Positions 22,432-34,300 of a DNA stretch of 64,000 nucleotides are shown piece by piece (positions within the stretch are counted from its first letter, which is position 1; each line of letters starts with the position of its first letter). Under the pieces are notes generated by a model that saw nothing but the letters and a program-made list of their open reading frames with translations, searched no databases and was not told where the DNA came from. Origin of the DNA: Takakia lepidozioides (Eukaryota; Streptophyta; Takakiopsida; Takakiales; Takakiaceae). The stretch covers positions 79,712,756 through 79,776,755 of the forward strand of contig CM060731.1 in the NCBI GenBank assembly GCA_030704615.1. Reading direction: 5' to 3'. A program made the translations under genes and the position numbers.

Positions 22432-25400
22432 ATGCTTCTGGCGATGGAGATCGGCGCTAAGTTTGGCTTGCATCGGTTGAGGCATTTTTCAGCTGCCTTA
22501 GCCGCCAATATGTCTATGGATTCTCTGAAGAATGCCCCGTCTTGCTCGAGGTTCACTCCAGGAGCCGCTCTTAGGGGGGAATATGACCATTTAGGTCATA
22601 GCCGTTTAGCCATGGCATTCTCAACTGATGTCGATATTGATCAGTCGTATCAACGAGGTCAACTTATCAGCTGTGGATTGAACGTACAATGCCTGAAGTG
22701 TGCATTCGGTTACCTGCAGCATTGTGCGCGTCTGCGCACATTAATCCATTCAGCATCTTCACGATCTGAGACAGCGTTGAGCTCAGAAGTGTTGGTCTCA
22801 CCATCGCAGGGAAATGAACACCTCCAGATTTCCTCGGAACCGTTTGTGGACGTTGCATCATCTCCAGACCAATCTTGCTCCAGTGAGTCTCGAGCCCAGC
22901 CACAATCATCAGTCGAGGAAAGGGAAGGCGTTGCAAAGAGCACCAAGCTAGGGAAGCCAATGTGCTACTACTACACGCAAGGGCTCTGTAACCTGGTACT
23001 CATTTCTCCCTTAGGAAAAGAATGAGTATCTCGTTTTGTGTCTACGCATCGGTAGAATGGTCTCAGTATAAAACTGAAGTTTGACCGAGGAATGACTATG
23101 TGGAGCTTACAACACATGGAGCAACAGCATGGATGAGCAAAATAAAGCATGTAGCAACTTAGATGACTAAGGAGCAGTGCGAAATCGGCCTCATGCTCCA
23201 GTATGATACCAATGCCAGTCAATAGTTTAGCACTCAAACCTGATTACCAGAGTGGCATCAGCTGCTGAGGATCACAATGGCAACTTTTTGGGTTAGACCC
23301 TGATGAGCTCAAACCCTGCAACTAGCTGCTGGAAAGCATCCCACGGGGACTTTGGCCTTAAGGGGGATGACAATGGAATAGTTAATGCCTTGTCTGTTTG
23401 CCTCGTGTCTGTGAGTTTTGACAATTCCGAAATTGGAAAACTTTCTGGGTCTGAATTTGGAGGAAAACTTTGGCATCATATTGATGCTGCGAGACAGAAG
23501 GGTGTGCCGCATTGTCTTCAAGACGGGGAAACAATGTGTGCACATGCAAAATACTAGTTTTTATTTATTTTTCAAACTGTCAGTGTGATAACAATATCAA
23601 CTTGTTGCCTTAGTAGAAGCTCTCCTAACCTTGGGATAAGGTTTGGTTGACATTGAATTTTCCCTGGAGAGGTCATCAGTTTGCTCAGTGTACATACACA
23701 ACTTACCTGTCAAACCAAGTCTCTGCACTAGCTTCAGACCCAAGAGCGCAGAATAAAATATTCAAATTGAAGAACTTTACAAGATTGTAAGTTGGCGTCC
23801 ATAGGCTTGGGTTCATGCCTGATATCAGAGCTTCCACCTACATTAAGAGACATGAACACTAACAGAGAGAACTAAGGTGTGAAGGGTGGGGCAGATGGAG
23901 GAGGCAGACCACCTTGCCAAGTTCAGCCATATATATCCTGATATGCGATTGAGACCAGCCGATGTCAAACGGGTGTGTAAACAGCCTTTCGATTATTACT
24001 TGGTCCTGGACCTGGAGGGTATGGTTGAGATCTTGGAGTTCCCTGTCGTCTTGGTTGATGCTCGGACTCTGCAAGTTGTTGACCGCTTCCATCGGTATAC
24101 TTCTCTCCAGTCTTTTGTGTTCTAGGTTCATGTTCATCTCGTTATGTTTACAGGTTGTAGTGGAGCATTTCAGAATGTTTCTTCTCCTGCTTGATAATTA
24201 TTTTAGTCATTATTTGAAGCATATGCAACATACATCAAGAAACAGAAATTTCTAGATACTGTCCAACTTCTGACAAAGTCTACGGGAGTCTGTTGCTAAC
24301 TAAAGGTCCTTGATATAGGTTTGTGAGGCCTGTGAAAATGTCTCAGGAAAGGCAGGCTGATTATATCCGCGGGAAGTACGGAAAATGGGGCTTGGACAGG
24401 TGGGTTCTTACTTTTTCTTCAACATTTGATTCATAAAATGTGTAATTGAGCTCCTTTTAATCAAGCCATGACTGCATGCCTAATGCATAGCATCCAGCTC
24501 TAAGACCCTAGTATCCAATCTCATGGGGATACTCATGACAACCCAGCCAATGGCTGATGAAGTGAGCATCTGCCTCAAAATCCTAGCCCTGTGCTTGCAT
24601 CCAGAGTTAGGGAACTCTGACTGGACAGGTCGACTCATCTCATGTATGGAAGTTCCTTTAATGTGTACGAAGCTACAGATACAACCTTTTGTGGTCGAAG
24701 GCTTGAATGAGAGGAGGCTAGTGGGTAACTGGTATCAGACCAAGGGATTTTTGGATCCCCGGTGAAATATCTGAAGCATCTTTGTCTCTGTCTCTATCTG
24801 TGTCTCTCTCTGGTTTCTTGTTTTTCTACTGTGTCCCATGGCCCTCAGCCCTGTAGACATTATAAAGGCTCTTGCTTTCCTTCTCTCCCTGTCCTTGAGG
24901 AGAATCTACCAAACAGATCTCTTTCTGTCTTTGGTCTCTATCCCTTCCTGGAGCAGGGTGTGGCATGATACAGCCGTTCCTTTCTCGGAAGTTCTTCAGT
25001 CATTTGAAGGGTGGCTGGAAGGCTATGAACTCTTGGAGCCCAGCAGTCCTTGTAAATTGAAAGGAGCAGCCTTTGTGACCTGGTAAGTGCTCCCTTGCCC
25101 TCCGCAGTTCCTTGATCTTAACAGTTTTGAGGGATTGCAGAGTAGATGCAACCAGCACTAGCCACTTTCTGTTGTTCCACTTTAGCCAAAGGATTGGGTT
25201 TAGGTAATATAGGGATAGTGTACACGAAATATTAGCATCAATTTATTGTACAAGCAAATAGCCAACCAACATAGCTCTGATGTGCTATCTGTATAACTTG
25301 CGCAGTGGAAATTGGGATGTGAAGACTAAGATTCCAGAGCAATGTGTCACCTCTCAAATTGCACTGCCACCTTATTGCAACGAGTGGGTCAACTTGAAGG

Positions 25401-25981
25401 ATATTTACCTAAATTTCTACAAGCAACGGGTATGTGTTTCAGGCCTTGACAGTTTCATTTGCGATTTAACTGGTCGATGAGGTGGACAATGTTCTTGGAT
25501 TTTGCATCCACGTTTGCATCACAAAACGGAATCCTTGCAAATCACTACTATATTTGTATTCAGTATAGTTTACTCGACCATCTTTGGTTCCTTCCAATAA
25601 CATTCTGACTCCCCATGTATTTGGCCCTGGGCTAGTAGGAGCATAACAACAACGTCCAGTTTGATGCTGCAGGGCTCGAAAGCAGTGCGGTGTGTGATTA
25701 TATTATAGTATTTTGTCTTGCTGATGTACACGCACTGTGTGGGAAAGCTGCAATGAAGGGGATATGGGTGGGGGTTGCAGGCAGGTGGAATGCTGGCAAT
25801 GCTAAGGGGCCTGAAGATACCGATGACAGGGGTGCATCATGTAGGGCTGGACGATTCCCACAATATAGCGCGTGTGCTCCAGCGCATGCTAAGCCATGGG
25901 GCCATTGTAAAAATCACTGCAAAGCGGAATGCAACTGACCCCAAGGCTGTTAAATGGACGTTTCAGAATCGGGTTAAGTAG
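22432..25981 (+). CDS. ERL1: ERI1-like 3'-5' exoribonuclease (ERL1-type, DEDDh family)
   Basis: Six exons are called: 22432-22995, 23895-24094, 24319-24399, 24957-25082, 25306-25429, 25781-25981. All phases match and they give 431 residues. The start is the first ATG of the open frame. The first ~60 residues are rich in R, S, L and A, which fits an organelle transit peptide. A Cys/His cluster (MCYYYTQGLCN then DH and SH) precedes the nuclease domain, as in Arabidopsis ERL1. The exonuclease motifs are visible: DLEG (D-x-E), WHDTA, GNWDVKTKIP, NLKDIYLNFY, and HHVGLDDSHNIARV carrying the general-base His and last Asp. Plant ERL1 proteins trim 3' ends of chloroplast rRNA; ERI1 relatives process 5.8S rRNA and small RNAs. 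The role is assigned by family. The gene is convergent with the neighbour ending at 26827. Confidence 0.93.
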
Positions 25982-26826
25982 GTGTCGTTTTTCCATATAT
26001 GGGTCTATTTACTTGGGCTCTGACATGTCTCACAGTTAGTACATAGGGTGTTTGGGGCTGCTGTATTTAATTTCCTAGCCGCTGAATTTGCCTTTGGCTT
26101 TGAGATAGGGCTTATACTTGTCTCTTCTGAGGGCAACAATCCTCATGCAACACTGCTAGAGTTACTAGATTGTGAGCTATTGAAGATAATTGAAGAACAA
26201 GCAAATGAGGTAGCTTCCATGGATCCCCAGGCCCTACCTGGGTGCCCCAGCAGTACCAACAAAATTCACAGCCCAATTACCTTGTTGATGCCAGGGAGCT
26301 CGCTTCACTCTGCAAATGCCGGGATGCTGGAGGCTTTGGAAACCTACAGTGCCTCGAACAATATGTGATGACTAATGCCCCAATCTGCATGCAGGAGAGC
26401 CGAAAAAGGTAATCCATTGATTCAGTAGAATATTTCGAACCTCCTGATGATGAGTTCCCACCGGAGCCCAGGCTCAAATGTAAGCTCAGAATGAAACTTG
26501 GTGCCATTATCACATGTACTGTACACTGTGATGCATACTCTGATACATAGCTTTAACCTAAATCACCCTCCTTAGTCATGGACTCATGTTTTGATCTGGG
26601 TCTGCTGCTGCAAAACCCCCCCCCCTCCTTCAAAACTTGTGTACAGTGACAGGTTGACAGCTGTACAGGTTGACAGGTTTGATCTTACAATATATTCTAA
26701 ATATTAGTATTTCTCATCCTTTGAAACCTCTAGATACAATTCTAGGTGTTGGGAGTGTTTCAATCTGGGCATATGTCCATCTCTATTTGTAGAGAAAATT
26801 GTGATGAATTTGTGGTGTTAGTCTTG

Positions 26827-27735
26827 TTATTGGCGGGGAGAGCTAGTTTCTGCAAAGTTTTGAGCATGTTTTTGTTGTTCGTGTTGGATTAAAGCCTCAG
26901 CGTCTTTCAAGGATTTTTGTCGTTTTGTATCTGCATCCAGGCCCGCCATTTTCAATGTCATTGCAAATGTGAAAACAGCTTTGGCTGCCCTTCGTCGGGC
27001 CTCATTGTTGGGGTCTTTTGCTTCCACGGTTGTTTCAGCTAACCGTGCAATAACCTCTCTGCAAACTTGACCCAACAGTGGCAAATCTCCTTCGTACTCT
27101 TCAGCACAAACCAGCAGAGCATAATAGATGTCATGCACCAAACCATCGCGGTCGTAGTTTTCTTTTCCCATCCTTGTTTTGTTGAGTAAGTCTTGCATTC
27201 CTTGAATCAGTTTCCCTTTTTGGAAGTCCCCATATTTGAGTGCTTCATCGCTGAGGCTCTCTCCTACAACTAAGATTGCATCAAGTGGAACAGAACTTTT
27301 CTCCGTATCGATTAATCGCTTGGCAGCCTGTTGGGATGCTGCAATCACCTCATGTTTGTAACCTGCCAGATACAAATGTTTGAGTCTTCGTATCGCATCA
27401 AACAGATGCTCACCAGGGTGCAAACCTTTCGCCTTCAACTCGTTAAGCACGCTTATTTCATGTTTGTTAGCATAGCCTTTCCGCACTTTGCTTATGCCGA
27501 TGGATATGGCGGCCATCCCGCTCTTTGTAGCACTCAACATCATGCCCAACCCCTTCCTCGCCAAGTTTTCGGCCGTCTCTGTATTCATGGTTTCTCGTCT
27601 CTCGAAAGCTAAGCAAAGCTCACGAATCCGGGAGGCAACAGAGACAAGCTCACTTGCTTCGGGAATGTAGTGTGTTGGTGACAACCCTTCACACCACGCC
27701 TTTTGACCGTGATCATCCAAACCATCAGAACACAT
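26827..27735 (-). CDS. Single-exon gene of unknown function, 302 residues
   Basis: A complete open frame on the minus strand starts at the first ATG, with an in-frame TAG 15 bases upstream, so it is unlikely to extend 5'. I do not recognise the family. The protein looks soluble and almost all helical, with many A, K, E and L and no signal peptide or membrane segment. Regions worth searching are a hydrophobic small-residue helix at about residues 65-85 (GLGMMLSATKSGMAAISIGI), a central KHLYLAGYKHEVIAASQQAA helix, and a C-terminal RRRAAKAVFTFAMTLKMAGL helix. The repeated-helix character could mean an ARM- or TPR-like fold, which is a guess. It is divergent from the kinesin gene at 28352 (616 bp apart) and lacks introns, unlike its neighbours. 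Confidence 0.6.
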   Translation of the reverse strand: MCSDGLDDHGQKAWCEGLSPTHYIPEASELVSVASRIRELCLAFERRETMNTETAENLARKGLGMMLSATKSGMAAISIGISKVRKGYANKHEISVLNELKAKGLHPGEHLFDAIRRLKHLYLAGYKHEVIAASQQAAKRLIDTEKSSVPLDAILVVGESLSDEALKYGDFQKGKLIQGMQDLLNKTRMGKENYDRDGLVHDIYYALLVCAEEYEGDLPLLGQVCREVIARLAETTVEAKDPNNEARRRAAKAVFTFAMTLKMAGLDADTKRQKSLKDAEALIQHEQQKHAQNFAETSSPRQ

Positions 27736-28351
27736 GTGTATGATACTCTACTTACTGATTGTAGAAATACTTGTCATGTAGAGTCTATTTCGTGGGATCA
27801 TTGATGGCATTTCATCCATCAGGAAGCTTGCGGGGAGGGGATCCTTGTTGACCTAATATTACGAATTTCAACGGCTCAGATACACGTCTTTCGATGCAAG
27901 TGACCGTTGCTCGTCAGGTGTCACAGGAGGCCTATTCCACAGAGGCTTTAGGCTTCAGACTTTGCCTTTCTACTGCACAGAATTGAGCTCAGACGGAGTT
28001 TTGGGCTGCGTTACAGCTCTGGCGGTGATTCAGCTGCTTGCTTTCAACTAGGAGTCAGGTTCAGATTACGGGTGGCTTGTGTTTGCTGCGGTGGCTGTTT
28101 GATTGCTTGTCTGAAAGCAGGAATGGAGGTGTTGTCATGCATACTTAAGTAGCTTTGTAAGGTTGTTGGGCTCAATTTGAAAAAGCTTTTCCTCGCACAC
28201 TGTAGGGAACGATCCCATTTGTGGCTTCTCAAGAAGTTTGAGAAGGGAGGATTCAATACCATCTGGGATGCCTTTTCTACTTGCTCGGAATGTTCCAGAT
28301 GTAGGGAGAGATTGAGATTGCAAGGATAGAGGGAATCGGGCCAGCACGAGG
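27736..28351. promoter_or_regulatory. Shared upstream region of a divergent gene pair
   Basis: These 616 bases separate two start codons pointing away from each other, so they should hold both promoters. No specific box was identified with confidence. Confidence 0.4.
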
Positions 28352-31300
28352 ATGGCGAAGGGCACGTCCAATCTCCGTCTCTTCTTTCAAGCCTCTAAGA
28401 AAGGAGTTGAGGCCAATAGTTCGAATGAACTTCAGTGCGAGTCGAACTCTGATAAGTCCAGTGACGTACGGTTCCCCCTGTCTCCCATATCCCAAGTGGC
28501 TCGCAACAACCTTACGACAGCTAACCTAGTTCACTCTTCCGGATTTCCAGCAAAACTGGAGGTAACGACCCCTAAAGGGAAGAAGGGAGTTTCCCAATCA
28601 AAGTACCCATACTTGGAGAACGTAGACAACAATGTGGCTTTTTCTGTGGGAATCCTGGATAAACATTCGACGCCTGCAACCCCCAAGAGTACTGCAAAGA
28701 GAAGATTCGGCTGGAACCCCCGGGATCAGGTCCTGAATGAGCAAGCGAATCCTCATTCATCTACTTCCACAGGTACCTACCTTTGCTTGTCCAAAATTAC
28801 TAGTAGGCGGGGGAGATGAGGTCCAAATTACGCGATTCATCTATCAAGGCCTCCTTGTGTTCGTTTGGGGCATGCAGGAACATAATATTCAGGAAAACGT
28901 TGTCTGTGGACTGGAACTGCATTTGTTTGAGGTGTGGAGTAGTGTGCTACGTGTGTAGGAGGCTCATCTACTATATCCTTCAAAGCCAAGTGTGTGTTTA
29001 GCTTTCCTTCTATAGTGTCACAGAGACGATGCCAATTGAAAGAGCTTAACCCTGAACTCACTTCAGCTAACATTGCAGACAAATCTGAGCCAAGGTGTGC
29101 TCCACCCAGCACTTCCCGACAATTAAGAGATGGGCCTGTGGAAATGAACAGTCTTCTGCTGGACTCGATTCCCTTCACTACCCCAGACCATAGTGCACCA
29201 GCAGCTTCCAATGCCAACAGTGGGCTATTCAGCAAGATGGGGATTGATGCCGAAAATGTACCAGGTACTCCTCGAAACCAACCACAAATTGGAACACCCA
29301 ACAAAATCAGTAGCCGCCCGGGGACATCTGGGGCGCCAAATGTGAGTCTCCTGCCTAGTAGCATGCGAGCCATGGGAAGTGTACAGAGAGTCATGGGATC
29401 AATGCCACAGGCTGGCAAGGGTGCAAGTCTGCGTTCCACGGAACCCCACTTTGAGCTTCAAGAGGATCCCTCCTTTTGGAATGACCATAATGTACAGGTG
29501 GGTTTCTTCCTTTGTTTGTTTGTATCTTCCACCCGACAACCCCCTCCCCGAATCAAAGGCACAGAGGCCTTCCTAGTTGATTCTTTCCACCAATATATAC
29601 ATTCAAGCCACAATCATTGCTGGACTGCCCTGCCAGCATTGCAACCACCATTGCCATTGCAATAGTACCCTGTGTTTTCCGTATGAGATGTATTAGAAGC
29701 TTTGGGCGTGACTATGACCATCCTTCATACTGCAATTCTTATCCTTGCGATTTCTTACAGATGATGGGTTGGGATGCCAATTCAGTCACACGTTGTCTCT
29801 CCATGTACTTTTAGGTTTTGATTCGAACTCGTCCACTAAGCAGTTCCGAGCCAGCTGGGCAGAGCTTCAGCAGATGTCTGAGACAAGAGAGTGCCAACAC
29901 CCTCACCTGGCTTGGCCAACCAGAGTCAAGGTTCACATTTGACCATGTGGCTGGAGAAACAATAAGTCAGGTGGGTGGCATCAGCTAAGGAAAGACATCT
30001 TACGGTTGTTAATCTCAAACCTTTCATTACAGTAACCTGCAGTCGAGCAACGATTTGAATCATGACAATGCCAATAGTATGTTTGAAGATGGTCTATAAA
30101 GCTCTGCACGGTAGACACCCACGTTATTTTCTAGTTTTCTGACTATGAGAAAGATTGTCTGCACATTAGTCTGAATCCCTGACCCACTTAGTACCCCTAC
30201 CGTCGGTTCAACTTTTAGCCCATGGTGTCAATTATTGTATGCATCGAACATGGGAAGTGATCTGTACTGCAAACTGCTGGCCCCTCATACAGTCCTGGCT
30301 TATGAGCCAACACGTAGGGTCTTCAGAGGAAAAACTTATATTGTGCATGGAAGCCTATTTCAGCTTCTCTGTTGTCATTGAAGGGCTTTGTCACGCAGTT
30401 TCTTTGGCAATTGCAGGAAAAGCTATTCAGTGTGGCGGGATTGCCAATGGTGGAGAACTGCATGGCAGGTTACAATAGCTGTATGTTTGCCTATGGCCAG
30501 GTTAGCAGCTAAACTTCTCTATTCAACCATGATCCATGCCACAGACGTGCAGAATAATAAATAAACAAGCCCACTTGGTAGCCATTCTCATTCTTGTCTT
30601 GCAGGAGTAAGCTCCTAATACCTCATGCAGGCAAGTAAGACTAATTAAATTGAGGGCTTACGTGGAGGGGATGTTAGACAGGCAGTGGTAAAACACACAC
30701 AATGCTTGGAGACATTGATGATCTTAGTCACCACCCAAGTGATGACCGTGGTATGACTCCCCGCATCTTCGAATACTTGTTTGCAAAAATATGTAAGGTA
30801 TGTGAGAGTCTTGCAGCCTGGAACTCGTTGTGTCATCTGGTGTTTCAAGTCCAGATTGAGCTCTTGCCTTTGTAGAACTTCCCTCTCTACCCCTGGAGAA
30901 CAGGATAAGCAGTGGAGTGAGCAGAATTTTTTGACACCCATATATGAAAAGCTGTTCGTATATTGTAGATGCAAGTGAAACTGCTGTGGTTGATTGTTAG
31001 AGCAAACATTGCTTAGCAATGCCAGAATTGCAAGCAAGGGAACTGTAGACAGCACCAAGCATGCATTCTTAGGATTCTTGACAGTGTTGTGTATAAAACT
31101 GCGCCCTTCTTCTACCTCATTGAGAGATGAAGTTTAACTTTATATAAATTGGGACAGAAACCTGGTGGGGTTGATAAAGCAAAGGGCTTGAGTATGCGCA
31201 TATGGCAGGAAGAGCAAGAACGAAAGCAAGAGCAGCTGGAATATGTGTGCAAGTGTTCCTTTCTGGAGATATACAATGAGCAGATTACAGATTTGTTGGA

Positions 31301-34300
31301 GCCCTCCTCCTCAAATTTGCAGGCAATGCCACTATCATATCCCAGGCTTAGAACCTCACTGTTGATATGTTTTCCCCCGCCATTTGTGAAGAGTTTAGTA
31401 AGATCAGTGAGTGGTGCTTCAGAATTGGAAGACAGGTGTCTGCAAAGATAACTTATCTGTTTCCTATTATGTGGAGCGGACGCAACTGCACTAGTGTGTT
31501 AGTTCAAGAGTCATGCCGTTGCAGGTCTAATGGGGACATTGCTGACATAATGTTTTGCTACAGTCTAATGCTGGGTCATTGATATTATTGGTTGCCCAGA
31601 TTCGAGAAGACTCAAAAAAAGGGGTGTATGTTGAGAACCTGTCAGAGGTTGAGGTGAAAAATGTGCAGGACGTTATGCGTCTTCTTGTTCAGGTGCTTAT
31701 TTCCATTCTGAGCTCAGTGCTGAGTTTGTTAGCCTGGATGCCATGGAATTCAGAGGTGAAGAATGAAGATTACATGCAAGAAATTTCATTCTCAGGACAC
31801 AGAGTCGACTAATGACCCCTGTGAACTGGGTACAACCTACTCCCAGAGCCAGTTAGGGTGTAAGCCAGCAAGCACAGGGCTCGCCAGAATCCAGTTACAG
31901 GGTGCTGAGTATGGTACAAGCTGATGTATACATCATGCTAGAACATACCATATTGATTAGAACTGTTGTATTCCCTAATTTGGCCACAGATGCTACACTG
32001 CTAGCTAGTTTAGGGAAGGCTAGATATATCAAAAACAAAACTTACTACGTCCATGGGAGGCCCTGAGACAACAGTACGTCAACCATTCTGATTTAGAAGG
32101 AGCAGAATACTGTGATGTGAGAAAGAACGAAATTGACAAATATCACTTGCCATGTATCTGTGAGCTCAGGGAGCTGCCAACAGGAAAGTCGCGGCCACCA
32201 ATATGAACAGAGAAAGTAGTCGTTCACACAGTGTATTTGCCTGTAGTGTGGAAAGCAAGGTATGAACTCCTCGACATTGTCTTATGCTTTTGAAAGATCT
32301 ATTAGTTTGTGGTAGACATTTCGTTCAGATATGAAACGGTCTGCTGTGCCTCACTTTCTGGAGGAGTGCTCTGTGAAACTGCTGTTACCCTCTCTTATTG
32401 TTGATCACAAAACTGCGGAAAACTGTTATGTGGAGGGAAGCAGGCAGTGTTGTCACTTAAGCATTTGTTCTTAAGCAGCCACATCCACCAGTTGGAGTGT
32501 GAAAGTCAGACACAAGCCTTATATACTAATAATTTTAGTGCTCCCTTTTTGTGCAGTGGGAAAGCAATTCGCTCACCAACATCCGATTTGGACGAATGAA
32601 TCTTGTTGACCTTGCTGGATCTGAAAGGTAGAGTCCTTGTCCTTGCTGTCTGACGGCACATTTTCTTCAAGTGCTAGGTGGTAGATTGAAGATTGGATTA
32701 GATCAGAGAGGTTGCTTTATATTGTAGATCTTAATTGCAGGCCCTCGTTGGTTGCAACTGAAGCTTGGGATGGATTGGATCAATGTTCAGGCAAAAAAGC
32801 TCAGGTGCTGAGGGCGAGCGCCTGAAGGAAGCAGCCAACATCAATAAATCTCTTTCAACCCTTGGGTAAATTTGAAGTCCCCAATTTTGTGTATGGTATG
32901 AGTCAATGGATACTATTTGCGGAGTGTTCTTGTGAGTTGATTGAATACAAAGAGCCCTGCCCTTCAGTTAAGTAGGGAATGTTCAAGGGTTCACGGATTA
33001 CACCTAGATATATACAGGTTACCAGATGCTATTTTTGTGCACTTGTAAGGGAGCTCTACAGTAACTCATCTCGGATTCTGGCAGACTCGTTATCATGATT
33101 TTGGTGGATGTGGCGAATGGAAAGCAGCGCCATGTCCCCTACCGTGACTCCAAGCTCACTTTTCTCTTGCAGGTAAACCTGTACCTGACATTCTCAGTTG
33201 CCCCTGAGGCAGTTTCTGGCCTTCGGCACTCTCGAGCTACTTTATCCTCATGTACACCTTGCTGCTCCTTTTTACTGTGTGACTATAGATTGTTGTTATT
33301 TAATCGCATGTGGAGTGACATGGAATGGGTTGGTGTTTGGGGATTGCAGGATTCCCTTGGTGGTAACTCCAAGACAACTGTGATAGCTACTGTCAGCCCT
33401 GCGAACTGGTGTGTGTTGATCTTGTCTGTTTGGATCTTTCCTTCTCCAATAGGCATTTGTAGGCAGGCAACTTCATATTCATGTGAATACACAAATTCTG
33501 CTGAGATCCTGTTTACTCTGGAAATGCCCTTTAATCTTTTGATTCCTTCATATCCTTTATTTTCTAGTTTCTGACTCGCAGGTTCATATACATTTCAGAC
33601 GGCCCTAATTAAAAGTATCGTTATAGCAGCCTACTGACTGACCGTTACACCGGGGTTCAGGTGCTGGGATCCGGGGATCTGTTGTAAGTTGGAGATATGT
33701 TTTGTATTTGCTTGTGTCAGGAGTGTTATATATATTTGTGACTGCATATTTGTTTGGCAGCAATTCACTGGAGACTCTGAGCACACTCAAGTTTGCTCAG
33801 CGCGCCAAGTTCATCCGGAATAACGTATGATCTTGGCCTCCTTTTACATTGGAAGTTGATGCAAGCTTTAGGTCAGGAACAGGGACCTCATGTTGATTTG
33901 CCGTAATTGGGACAGGCTTTCATCAATGAAGATGCTTCAGGAGATGTAGTTGCCCTACGCCGTGAAATTCAACAACTGAAGGTTAGCTGCAATCCCTTCT
34001 GCTCTTGTATGAGCCTCCCGTCCATCCCCCACCCTATTCTCTGTTGCTCCGTCATAGAATGCGGATCCTTTCAATTTTGGGACATGGAAGTACCAAAATA
34101 CTAATTACACTAGGTCTGTGAAATAATACAGGAGGAGGTGAGCCGCCTGCGTCGAGAAAGCCTATCTAGCATGCAGTGGCAAGGCAGATATGAAAGTGAT
34201 CATGAACCTGGGCTGTCCGAAAATTCGACTAATTTGAGCACTAGTACTCGGCTCAAGAAGGTATTACAAAAATGACTACGACTGCTAACTAACACCAGAT

